Under the pieces are notes generated by a model that was not told the DNA's origin, did not search any database, and saw only the letters and a list, made by a program, of their open reading frames with translations. This document shows positions 9,984 through 17,998 of a DNA stretch of 63,273 nt, one piece after another. Position 1 is the first letter of the stretch. Each line of letters opens with the position of its first letter. Origin of the DNA: Microthrixaceae bacterium (GTDB lineage: Bacteria > Actinomycetota > Acidimicrobiia > Acidimicrobiales > DATDAH01); the NCBI GenBank assembly GCA_020637195.1, contig JACJWK010000020.1:1-63273 (forward strand), written 5' to 3'. The position numbers and the translations under genes were made by a program.

Positions 9984-10490
9984 GTGTCCCGCTCGCTGGT
10001 GCTGAACGCGTCGTACGAGCCGCTCTCGGTGGTCCCGAGCCGGCGGGCCGCGGTCCTGGTGCTGGCCGACAAGGCCGACCTGCTCCACGACACCGGTGAG
10101 GCCCTGCGCTCCGAGCGGCTGACCGTCCCGGTGCCCTCCGTCATCCGCCTGCGCAGCTACGTCAAGGTGCCCTACCAGCGCCGCGCCCCCCTCAACCGGC
10201 GGGCCGTGTTCCTGCGCGACCACCACCGCTGCCAGTACTGCGGCGCCCGGGCCGAGAGCATCGACCACGTCGTGCCCCGCAGCCGGGGCGGCGAGCACCG
10301 GTGGGAGAACGTGGTCGCGGCCTGTCGGCGGTGCAACGGGCAGAAGCGGGACCGACTCCTCGACGAGACCTCCATGCGCCTGGCCCACCGGCCGACGGCG
10401 CCGCGTGAGCACACCTGGGTGCTCGTGGCCGTGGGGCGGCTCCCCGAGCACTGGCGGCCGTACCTCCACGAGGTGCCGGTCCCGGCCTGA
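9984..10490 (+). CDS. HNH endonuclease family protein
   Basis: 168 residues from GTG 9984. The N-terminal part (SRSLVLNASYEPLSVVPSRR) and the C-terminal HNH module (CQYCG, SIDHVVPRSRGG, ENVVAACRRCNGQK) are those of the widespread actinobacterial HNH proteins. The two CxxC pairs bind zinc and the D-H-x8-N-x8-N set forms the beta-beta-alpha metal nuclease core. The DNA target and cellular role are unknown; these are usually stand-alone chromosomal genes rather than mobile ones. Nothing here suggests transfer: codon use is normal and no repeats flank it. Confidence 0.87.
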   Translation: MSRSLVLNASYEPLSVVPSRRAAVLVLADKADLLHDTGEALRSERLTVPVPSVIRLRSYVKVPYQRRAPLNRRAVFLRDHHRCQYCGARAESIDHVVPRSRGGEHRWENVVAACRRCNGQKRDRLLDETSMRLAHRPTAPREHTWVLVAVGRLPEHWRPYLHEVPVPA

Positions 10491-10506
10491 GCCGGAGGGC
10501 CGCGGC

Positions 10507-11253
10507 GTGGCGAAGCGCGACGATCGGGCGAAGCGGGAGAAGAAGGCCCGCAAGGCCGCCAAGCGGGCCCGCTGGCGCATCGAGCACCGGCTCGGGTCGC
10601 CCGGCTTCCTCCACGGCCTCGACCTGCCCGACCCCGTCCGCCGGTCGGTGTGGGTGATGGGCGCCACCACGCCGGCGCTCGCCCTGGGCAGCGCCCAGCG
10701 GCCCGACGTCGTCGACCCGGGGGCGGCCGCCGCCCGCGGTCTCGAGGTCGTGCGGCGCCACAGCGGTGGCGGCGCCGTGCTCGTCGAGCCCGGGGCCATG
10801 CGCTGGCTCGACGTCTTGTTGCCCGCGGGCGACCCGCTCTGGGACGACGACGTGGGCCGCTCGTTCCACTGGGTCGGCGAGTCGTTCGCCGAGGCGCTCG
10901 GGACCTTGGGGATCGCCGCCGAGGTCCACCGGGGACCCGCGGTGCGCACGGAGTGGTCGTCGCTCGTGTGCTTCGGCGGCCTCGGCGCCGGCGAGGTCAC
11001 CGTCGGCGGGCGCAAGGTGGTGGGCCTGTCCCAGCGACGCACGCGCGCCGGTGCCCGCTTCCAGTGCCTGGTCCTCGCCGCCTGGGACCCGAGGCCGTTG
11101 CTCGACGTGCTCGCCCTCGGGCCGGCCGACCGGGCGAGGGCGACCGCTGACCTGGCCGACGTGGCCGCCGGCGTGGGGACGGATCGCCTCGGCCCGCTCG
11201 TGGCGGCGGTGCTGTCGACCATCGAGGCGAGGAGGGTCCCGACGAACGGCTGA
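10507..11253 (+). CDS. lipoate-protein ligase A family protein
   Basis: 248 residues from GTG 10507, with CGGAGG at 10492-10497 ten bases upstream. It opens with a very basic stretch (KREKKARKAAKRARWR) and then shows the biotin/lipoate ligase fold: VRRHSGGGAVLVEPG, the catalytic-loop signature, then WLDVLLPAGDPLWDDDVGRSFHW and VGGRKVVGLSQRRTRAGARFQ with the acyl-adenylate lysine context. The family attaches lipoate or octanoate to carrier proteins, or is a paralogue of unknown substrate. It is transcribed in the same direction as the division cluster but is separated from mraZ by 167 bp carrying a promoter. Confidence 0.78.
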   Translation: MAKRDDRAKREKKARKAAKRARWRIEHRLGSPGFLHGLDLPDPVRRSVWVMGATTPALALGSAQRPDVVDPGAAAARGLEVVRRHSGGGAVLVEPGAMRWLDVLLPAGDPLWDDDVGRSFHWVGESFAEALGTLGIAAEVHRGPAVRTEWSSLVCFGGLGAGEVTVGGRKVVGLSQRRTRAGARFQCLVLAAWDPRPLLDVLALGPADRARATADLADVAAGVGTDRLGPLVAAVLSTIEARRVPTNG

Positions 11254-11309
11254 GACCGGGTCTTGGGGGGGACTTTCACCCCGATCAACCCACTTGAAAC
11301 CAGAAAATG

Positions 11310-11338
11310 TTGACGAATGGCAGGATCTCGCCGATAGT
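11310..11338 (+). promoter_or_regulatory. promoter of the dcw cluster (mraZ)
   Basis: TTGACG at 11310-11315, a 17-base spacer, and GATAGT at 11333-11338: a good -35/-10 pair. It gives an mRNA leader of about 75 nt before GTG 11421, in contrast to the leaderless genes nearby. The G-run at 11263-11271 (TTGGGGGGG) just upstream could hold TGGG-type MraZ boxes, but they are not regular enough to call. Confidence 0.6.
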
Positions 11339-11388
11339 GGCACCCAACACCCACGCCTGACCACGGTCGGCGCGCGGGTGGAGAGGGA

Positions 11389-11410
11389 CACCACCACCAC
11401 CACCACCACC
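11389..11410 (+). repeat. CAC trinucleotide run before the mraZ ribosome site
   Basis: About seven tandem CAC/ACC triplets lie in the mraZ leader, ending directly before GGAGAG at 11411-11416. Length changes here would alter the leader without touching the reading frame. Confidence 0.75.
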
Positions 11411-11420
11411 GGAGAGATCT

Positions 11421-11891
11421 GTGCAGCTGTCGGGGCAGTTCGAGCGAACGCTCGACGACAAGGGGCGCGTCGTGCTCCCGTCGCGGCTGCGCGAGCTGCT
11501 CGAGGACCGCAAGATCCTGATCACCGACGTCGGCGACCGCCTCAGCATCTGGCCGACCGACGAGTTCGAGCGCTTCGTCGACGACCTGACCGAGGACCTC
11601 CTCGCCCGGGTCGACTCGGGGGAGATGGACGAGGCCGAGCTCAACGACACGATCGAGTACCTGTGGGCGGGCGCCCAGCCCATCCGACCCGACCAGCAGG
11701 GGCGGATGGTGATCCCCGAGGAGCTCCTCACCGAGGAGCTGCGGGGCGCCGAGGTGGTGCTGGTCGGCGCCCGCGACCACATCAACGTGTTCGCCGCCGC
11801 CGAGTACTTCACCCGCAAGCAGCAGCTGCGGCCGCGCGTCGCCGGCAACGTCTCGCAGTACCGCCCTCGGAGGCGGTCACGCGATGACTGA
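11421..11891 (+). CDS. mraZ: MraZ, cell-division cluster regulator
   Basis: 156 residues, GTG 11421 with GGAGAG five bases upstream. It has the two AbrB-like halves of MraZ: FERTLDDKGRVVLPSRLREL near the start, and IRPDQQGRMVIPEELL in the second half. MraZ is a ring-forming DNA-binding protein that represses its own operon, the division and wall cluster that follows. Family members are usually about 145-150 residues; here a short basic tail (RPRRRSRDD) is added. It is followed by an unusual 237-bp spacer before rsmH. Confidence 0.95.
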   Translation: MQLSGQFERTLDDKGRVVLPSRLRELLEDRKILITDVGDRLSIWPTDEFERFVDDLTEDLLARVDSGEMDEAELNDTIEYLWAGAQPIRPDQQGRMVIPEELLTEELRGAEVVLVGARDHINVFAAAEYFTRKQQLRPRVAGNVSQYRPRRRSRDD

Positions 11892-12132
11892 CCACCCGGC
11901 GCGCCGCTCCGCGCACCCTTCCTCCCGGCAGCTCGGCGCGGGCATCGCGCTCATCCGCTGCCTCCCGGCCGACGAGGTGGCAGACCCCTACTCCGCCCGT
12001 CTCCCATCCCGCTCGCTCGGGGAGAAATCCCGACGTGCTCCTGTTGGCCGGGGGGCAGCCGATGGGCGCGGTGTCGCCGCGCCCGCTCACCTGGTGGCGC
12101 TGGCGCCGACCACGTCGGGGGCCGGGGCATGA
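11884..12132 (+). CDS. uncertain 82-codon ORF filling the mraZ-rsmH gap
   Basis: ATG 11884 overlaps the end of mraZ by eight bases, and the TGA at 12130-12132 overlaps the rsmH start as ATGA, so the ORF exactly bridges the gap. The product (begins MTDHPARRSAHPSSRQ) resembles nothing I know and has no domain features. Codon use is typical in the first half but loosens in the second (several codons end in A or T), where two strong hairpins lie. It may be a coupling ORF or chance reading through a structured RNA. Confidence 0.25.
   Translation: MTDHPARRSAHPSSRQLGAGIALIRCLPADEVADPYSARLPSRSLGEKSRRAPVGRGAADGRGVAAPAHLVALAPTTSGAGA
12011..12084 (+). ncRNA. candidate structured leader RNA upstream of rsmH
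   Basis: Two hairpins stand in the mraZ-rsmH spacer. The first pairs TCGGG (12017-12021) with CCCGA (12029-12033) around a purine-rich GAGAAAT loop. The second is a perfect 8-bp stem, GGGCGCGG (12064-12071) with CCGCGCCC (12077-12084), and a 5-nt loop. Conserved RNA elements upstream of mraW (rsmH) are known in actinobacteria (the mraW RNA motif); whether this is the same element I cannot test by eye. Confidence 0.35.
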
Positions 12133-13070
12133 GCGAGTTCGCCCACGCTCCCGTGATGGTCGACGAGGTCGTCGCCCTCTTCGGCCCCGTGCCCGCCGGC
12201 GTCCTCGTGGACGCCACCGTGGGCGGCGGCGGCCACGCCGAGGCCCTGCTCCGCACGCACGACCACCTCTCGCTGCTCGGGCTGGACCGGGACGAGGACG
12301 CCCTGGCCGCCTCCTCGGCGCGGCTGGCGCCGTTCGGCGACCGGGTCACCCTGCGTCACACCCGCTTCGACCACCTCGCCGAGTCGGTCCACGGGATCGG
12401 CGTCGAGGAGGTCTCGGGCGTGCTCTGCGACCTCGGCGTCAGCTCCCCACAGCTCGACCGCCCCGAGCGGGGCTTCAGCTACCGCTCGGACGCCCCGCTC
12501 GACATGCGCATGGACCGCACCCAGGCGCGCACCGCCGCCGACATCGTCAACACGTGGTCCGAGGACGCGCTGGCCGACCTGCTCCGCGACGCCGGCGGGG
12601 AGCGCTACGCCCGCCCGATCGCCCGGGCCCTCGTGGCCGCGCGCCCGGTCGAGCGCACCGACGAGCTCGCCGAGATCGTCCGGTCCGCCATCCCGGCCCC
12701 CGCCCGCCGGCGCGGGGGCGACCCGGCGCGGCGCAGCTTCCAGGCCCTGCGGATCGCGGTCAACGACGAGCTGGAGATCCTCGAGGGCACCCTCGACCAG
12801 GCCATCGACCTGCTCCGCCCGGCGGGCCGGGCCGCGGTCCTCGCCTACCACTCGGGGGAGGACACCATCGTCAAGCGGACCTTCCGCCACGCCGCCACCG
12901 GCGGGTGCACCTGCCCGCCGGCGCTGCCCTGCGCGTGCGGGGCCCGGGCCACAGTGCGCCTGTTGAAGCAGGGCGCGTGGAAGCCCTCCGCGGCCGAGGT
13001 GGCCGCGAACCGTCGTGCCGAGAGCGCCCGCCTGCGGGCCGTCGAGAAGCTCCCCCAGGAGGTCCCATGA
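12129..13070 (+). CDS. rsmH: 16S rRNA m4C1402 methyltransferase RsmH (MraW)
   Basis: 313 residues, ATG 12129. Clear RsmH: opening HAPVMVDEVV, SAM-binding VDATVGGGGHAEALL, LDRDEDAL, GVLCDLGVSSPQLD, RGFSY...PLDMRMD, RRSFQALRIAVNDEL, and the late motif VLAYHSGEDTIVKRTFR. The C-terminal CTCPPALPCACG is also conserved. It adds the N4 methyl group to C1402 in the ribosomal P site, in the cytosol. The family usually has SFHSLED where this protein reads AYHSGED. Its stop overlaps the next ATG (ATGA), so ftsL is coupled to it. Confidence 0.96.
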   Translation: MSEFAHAPVMVDEVVALFGPVPAGVLVDATVGGGGHAEALLRTHDHLSLLGLDRDEDALAASSARLAPFGDRVTLRHTRFDHLAESVHGIGVEEVSGVLCDLGVSSPQLDRPERGFSYRSDAPLDMRMDRTQARTAADIVNTWSEDALADLLRDAGGERYARPIARALVAARPVERTDELAEIVRSAIPAPARRRGGDPARRSFQALRIAVNDELEILEGTLDQAIDLLRPAGRAAVLAYHSGEDTIVKRTFRHAATGGCTCPPALPCACGARATVRLLKQGAWKPSAAEVAANRRAESARLRAVEKLPQEVP

Positions 13071-13591
13071 GCCCCGCCGCCGCCCAGGTCGCCGTCCCGC
13101 GTCGCCACCCGCGGCACGCCCCGGCCCCCGCGTCCACGCCGCGCCACCTCCGCCTCGTCGAGCCCCCGGCCCGCGCCCCGCGGGTGGCGGCCCGACCGGC
13201 CCCGCGCGTCACCCGCCGGGTGGCCCTCGCGATCGGCGGGGCCGTCGTGTTCGCGGTGCTGTTCGCGGTCGCCGTCCTCCAGACGCAGAACGTCGCCGGC
13301 CAGATGCACCTGGACCGCGTCCAACAAGACATCTCCGACCGCCAGGCGCAGGCCCAGGCGCTGCGTCTCGAGGCGGCCGAGCTGTCCGCGCCCGAGCGCA
13401 TCGTCGGCGAGGCCGAGCGCCTCGGGATGGCCGTCCCGGCCGGGGGACCGACCTTCGTCAACCAGGTCCCCCTGCCCGAGACCGACGGCGCGACGGCCCA
13501 GGTCGACCCGGCGCAACTGGCCGCCGCGGAGGCGGAGGTCTCGCTCGACGAGACCGCCGCCGGAGCGCTCGACCCGGTGGCGACGCCGTGA
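13067..13591 (+). CDS. ftsL: FtsL-like septum protein
   Basis: 174 residues. It has a Pro/Arg/Ala-rich cytoplasmic N-terminus (residues 1-55), a single membrane helix (VALAIGGAVVFAVLFAVAVL, about 57-77), and a short coiled coil (LDRVQQDISDRQAQAQALRLEAAEL) ending with the typical PERIVGEAERLGMAVP. Position between rsmH and ftsI and this layout identify the FtsL/septum-formation-initiator type, though FtsL sequences are poorly conserved. It would pair with FtsQ and an FtsB-like partner to recruit FtsW and FtsI. Start overlaps the rsmH stop; its own stop overlaps GTG 13588 of ftsI. Confidence 0.82.
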   Translation: MSPAAAQVAVPRRHPRHAPAPASTPRHLRLVEPPARAPRVAARPAPRVTRRVALAIGGAVVFAVLFAVAVLQTQNVAGQMHLDRVQQDISDRQAQAQALRLEAAELSAPERIVGEAERLGMAVPAGGPTFVNQVPLPETDGATAQVDPAQLAAAEAEVSLDETAAGALDPVATP

Positions 13592-15548
13592 GCGATCCGC
13601 GCGGGCGTCGGGCGCCCGCCCGCCCGAGCTCGTCCGCCGGCGCCCCGTCCCGCCGCCACGGGCAGTCCGATCGCCCCGGCCCCGGCCAGGGGGCCGTGCC
13701 GCGTGCCGCGGCGCCGCGCGGTGAGCCCCGGACCCGCGCCCACCACGGGAACCTGACGCCGCGGCGCCGGCGCACTGGGCCGGGGGCCGCACCCGCGTCG
13801 CCGGCTGCTCGCCATGCTCGTGGCGATGCTGTTCCTGTTCAGCCTCCTGCTCGTCCGGGTGGCCGAGCTGCAGACGGTGAGCCCCGAGCGCTACGTGGCC
13901 TTCGGGGAGTCCCAGCGTGTCCGCTCCATCGACCTCCCGGCGGCCCGGGGCTCGATCCTCGACCGCAACGGCGACGACCTCGCCCTCAGCGTCAACCAGA
14001 CCAGCGTCTACGCCGACCCCCAGGAGGTCGAGGACCCCGTCGCCACCGCGGCCCACCTGGCGCCGGTGCTCGGGATGGACCAGGCCGAGCTCGTCGCCGT
14101 CCTCAGCGAGGACAGCGAGTTCGAGTACCTCGTCCGCCAGCAGCCCGACGAGCTCGGTGAGGCCGTCCAGGAGCTCGGCCTGTCCGGCATCCACCTCATG
14201 GACGAGCCCGCCCGCTTCGAGCCCTCGGGTGACCTCGCCCGGTCGGTCATCGGCTCGGTGGGCGTCGACAACACCGGCCTGTCGGGCGTCGAGCAGCAGT
14301 ACGACGACGCCCTCACCGGCACCCCGGGAGAGCTCACCGTCGAGCGCGCCCCCGACGGCGACACGATCTCGTCGGGGGAGCGGCGGCTCACGCCGGCGCA
14401 GCAGGGCGACAGCCTCGTGCTGACCCTCGACCGAGGCATGCAGTTCGAGGCCGAGCGCGTGCTGGCCGACCAGGTCGACGCCACCGGTGCCCTCGGGGGG
14501 ATCGCCATCGTGTCGCGGGTCGGGACCGGTGAGGTCCTCGCGATGGCCAACGTCGAGGCCACCCAGGACGAGAGCGGCACGCGGGGACCGGCCGTGCCCG
14601 CGAGCAACAACCGGGCCGTCACCGCCGTGTTCGAGCCGGGCTCGGTCAACAAGGTCGTCACCATGGCGGCCGCGATCGAGGAGGGCGTGGTCGAGCCCTC
14701 GACGCGGTTCCAGGTCCCCGACGGCCTCCAGGTGGCCGACCACCGCTTCACCGACCACGACCCCCATCCGGTCGTCGACTGGAGCGTCAACGACATCCTG
14801 ACGCAGTCGTCGAACGTCGGGACGATCATGGTGGCCCAACAGCTCGGGGCCGAGCGCCTCGACGACTACCTCGGCCGCTTCGGCTTCGGCGAGCCGACCG
14901 CGCTGGCGTTCCCCAACGAGGCGCCCGGGATCATGCTCCCGCTGGACGAGTGGTCGGGCACCTCGATCGGCAGCATCCCGATCGGCCAGGGCATCTCGGT
15001 GACCGCGCTGCAGATGCTGAGCGCGTTCAACGTGATCGCCAACGACGGCGTGTACGTGCCGCCCCGCCTCGTGCTGGCCCGCGTCGCCGACGACGGGTCC
15101 CGTCACCCCGTGGCCGGGCCCGAGGCGCACCGGGTGGTCTCCGCCAGCACCGCCCGCCAGCTGAGCACGATGATGATGTCGGTGGTCGACACCGGCACCG
15201 GCACCGGCGCGGCGATCCCCGGCTACCGGGTGGCGGGCAAGACCGGCACCGCGCGCAAGCCCCAGGACACCGGGGGGTACGAGGACGCCGCGGGCAACTA
15301 CCACTACGTCGCCACCTTCGCCGGGTTCGTGCCCGCGGAGGACCCGGAGCTCTCGATGATCGTCGTGCTGGACGAGCCCACCGCGTCGATCTACGGCGGA
15401 GAGGTCTCCGCCCCGGTCTTCGCGCAGCTCGGCCAGTACGCGCTGGCCCGCTACGGCATCGCCCCGCCGGCCCAGCTCCTCGCCCGCCACCCCGCCCGTC
15501 CTCGGCGTCGACCCCAGCCAGGACGGCGTCGGGACCCCGGTGCCGTGA
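13588..15548 (+). CDS. ftsI: FtsI (PBP3) division transpeptidase, frameshifted at both ends
   Basis: The core from 13814 is unmistakable: one membrane helix (MLFLFSLLLVRVAELQ), dimerisation-domain motif RGSILDRNGDDLA, the active-site serine region FEPGSVNKVVTMAA (SxxK in altered form, SVNK), QSSNVGT (SxN) and VAGKTGTAR (KTG). The expected start, GTG 13588 overlapping the ftsL stop, lies in another frame and encodes an Arg-rich cytoplasmic tail; one extra base between about 13757 and 13802 would join it to the helix. Likewise the core frame has no stop near its end, while the next frame reads VLGVDPSQDGVGTPVP and stops at 15546-15548, so a second extra base lies near 15472-15500. Corrected length is about 652 residues. 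It cross-links septal peptidoglycan outside the membrane, with FtsW. Confidence 0.9.
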
Positions 15549-15549
15549 C

Positions 15550-16964
15550 GTGGACCCGCGCGCCTGACCGCCCGCCTGGCTGCGCTGCCGGGCGGCGCCC
15601 GGCTGATCCAGGGCGCCGGGGCCGCCCCCGCGGAGGCCCTGGCGGTCACCGGCGTCGCCCACGACAGCCGCGCCGTCGCCGAGGGGGACCTGTTCTGCTG
15701 CGTGCCGGGCGCGCTCGCCGACGGGCACGAGCACGCCGGCGCCGCGGTCGCCGCCGGTGCGGTGGCGCTCCTGTGCGAGCGCCCCCTGGACCTGCCGGTG
15801 CCCCAGATCGTGGTGGCCCGCACCCGGCCGGCCATGGGCCCGGCGGCCGACGAGGTGTACGGCCATCCCTCGCGGTCGCTCCTCGTGGCCGGCGTCACCG
15901 GCACGAACGGCAAGACGACGACGGTCCACCTGCTGGCGTCGATCCTCGAGCACGCCGATCGCCCCGCCGCGGTCATCGGGACCCTGACCGGCGCCCGCAC
16001 CACACCCGAGGCGCCGGACCTCCAGCGCCTGCTGGCGGCGTACGTGGCCGACGGCGTGGCGGCGGTGGCCATGGAGGTCTCCTCGCACGCCCTGGCGATG
16101 CACCGGGTGGACGGGACCCGCTTCCGGGTGGCGGTGTTCACCAACCTCAGCGCCGACCACCTGGACTTCCACCCGACGATGGAGGACTACTTCCAGGCCA
16201 AGGCGCGCCTGTTCACCCCGGAGCTGGCCGACGCCGCGGTCGTCAACGTCGACGACCCGCGGGGTCGGCTGCTCCGGGACGCGGCCCTGGTCCCGACCGA
16301 GGGGTTCAGCGCCGACGCCGTCGAGGGGCTCGCCGTGGGGCGGGCGTCGAGCCGGTGCCGCTGGCGGGGCCACGACGTGACCGTCCCCCTGGGCGGACGC
16401 TTCAACGTCGCCAACGCCCTGGCCGCCCTCGAGGCCGCGATCACCCTGGGCATCGAACCGGCGGCGGCCGCCGAGGGGCTGGCCGCCGCCGGGCCGGTGC
16501 CCGGGCGCTTCGAGACGGTCGACGCCGGCCAGCCCTTCACGGTGGTGGTCGACTACGCGCACACGCCCGACGGCCTCGACCGCGTGCTGGCCACGGCCCG
16601 CGAGCTGGCGGGCGACGGCCGGGTGATCGTCGTGTTCGGGTGCGGCGGCGACCGGGACCGCGCCAAGCGCCCGATGATGGGGGAGGTCGCCGCCCGCCGG
16701 GCCGACCGCGTGGTCCTGACGTCGGATAACCCCCGCTCGGAGGACCCAGCGACCATCATCTCCCAGGTGAGATCAGGCATCGAGGACGACCGCACGCTGC
16801 TCGTGGAGCCCGACCGGCGCCGAGCCATCGCCCTGGCGCTCGAGGAGGCCGCCCCCGGCGACCTCGTCGTGGTCGCCGGCAAGGGGCACGAGAGCGTGCA
16901 GGTGCTCGGGGACGCGACCGTGCCCTTCGACGACCGCGCCGTGGTCCGGGAGCTGCTCTCGTGA
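15550..16964 (+). CDS. murE: MurE, UDP-MurNAc-tripeptide ligase, start region frameshifted
   Basis: Mur ligase with the P-loop TGTNGKTTTVHLL, LSADHLDFHPTMEDY, the carbamylated-lysine region (DYFQAKARLFT), GRFNVANALAALEAA and the C-terminal DNPRSEDP and KGHE motifs. DNPR is the usual meso-diaminopimelate-type signature. The N-terminal family sequence GVAHDSRAVAEGDLFCCVPG is in frame back to 15549, but no ATG, GTG or TTG exists in that frame before GTG 15702, which would delete the N-terminal domain. GTG 15550, two bases after the ftsI stop, fits if one base is missing at 15553-15566; the protein is then about 471 residues. It adds the third peptide residue to the peptidoglycan precursor in the cytosol. 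Confidence 0.9.
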
Positions 16965-17998
16965 AGACGCTCCTCGTCGCCGGGGGCATCGGGCTCGTGG
17001 TGTCGCTCGTGGTCACCCGCCTGCTCATCACCTGGCTCACCCGGAACAACATCGGCCAACCCATCCGCGAGGACGGCCCCCAGGGTCACATCACCAAGGC
17101 GGGGACACCGACCATGGGCGGCCTCGCCATCGTGATCGGCGCGGTCGCGGGCTACGTCATCAGCGACATCTCGAACAGCCGCATCATCACCCGGTCCGGC
17201 CTGCTGGTGATGGCGGCCATCGTGGGCGCGGGCCTCGTCGGGCTGATCGACGACTACCTCAAGGTCTCCCGGGAGCGGAATCTCGGCCTGAACAAGCGGG
17301 CCAAGATCATCGGGCTGCTCGTCGTCGCGGTCGGCTTCGCCGTGCTGACCGTGGTCCACACCCCGGTGCACACCACGCTCGCGATCAGCCGCTGGGACCA
17401 GTTCGACGTCGACCTCGGCACGGTCGGCTGGGTCGTCTTCGCCGTCCTGCTCATCCTCGGCAGCGCGAACGCGGTCAACCTCACCGACGGGCTCGACGGT
17501 CTCGCCGGGGGCTCCGCGGTCTTCGCGTTCATGGCCTTCACCATCATCGGCTTCTGGGCCTTCCGCCACCCCGCGACCTACGACGTCGTCCACGCCCTCG
17601 ACCTCGCCGTCGTGGCCGCGGCGATGACCGGCGCCTGCACCGGCTTCCTGTGGTGGAACGCGGCGCCGGCGCGCATCTTCATGGGCGACACGGGCTCGCT
17701 GGCCATCGGGGCGGGCCTCGCCGGGCTCGCCCTCACCACGAGCACGGCGCTGCTGCTCGTCGTCATCGGGGGCCTGTTCGTGATGGAGACGCTCTCGGTG
17801 ATCCTCCAGGTCACGGCGTTCCGGCTCTTCGGGGGTCGCCGCATCTTCCGGATGGCACCCATCCACCACCACTTCGAGCTGAAGGGGTGGCCGGAGACCA
17901 CGGTGATCATCCGCTTCTGGATCATCGCCGGGCTGCTCACCGCCGTCGCGCTGGGCTTCTTCTACGCCGACTTCATCAACACGGGGGCCATCGACTGA
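16961..17998 (+). CDS. mraY: MraY, phospho-MurNAc-pentapeptide translocase (lipid I synthase)
   Basis: 345 residues from GTG 16961, overlapping the murE stop (GTGA). About ten transmembrane helices. Signature motifs are all present: KAGTPTMGG, the catalytic DDYLK, NAVNLTDGLDGLAGG, FMGDTGSLAIG and the histidine loop PIHHHFELKGWPE. It moves phospho-MurNAc-pentapeptide onto undecaprenyl phosphate at the inner face of the membrane. The overlap with murE shows that the usual intervening gene, murF, is genuinely absent at this position. Its stop overlaps the murD start. Confidence 0.97.
   Translation: MKTLLVAGGIGLVVSLVVTRLLITWLTRNNIGQPIREDGPQGHITKAGTPTMGGLAIVIGAVAGYVISDISNSRIITRSGLLVMAAIVGAGLVGLIDDYLKVSRERNLGLNKRAKIIGLLVVAVGFAVLTVVHTPVHTTLAISRWDQFDVDLGTVGWVVFAVLLILGSANAVNLTDGLDGLAGGSAVFAFMAFTIIGFWAFRHPATYDVVHALDLAVVAAAMTGACTGFLWWNAAPARIFMGDTGSLAIGAGLAGLALTTSTALLLVVIGGLFVMETLSVILQVTAFRLFGGRRIFRMAPIHHHFELKGWPETTVIIRFWIIAGLLTAVALGFFYADFINTGAID

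Noticed and set aside
9984..10490. HNH gene as part of a mobile element or intron
   Set aside because: No repeats, no atypical base use and no interrupted host gene.
12845..16144. Long minus-strand open frame across ftsL, ftsI and murE
   Set aside because: Ser/Arg/Ala-rich nonsense; the plus-strand genes carry all conserved motifs.
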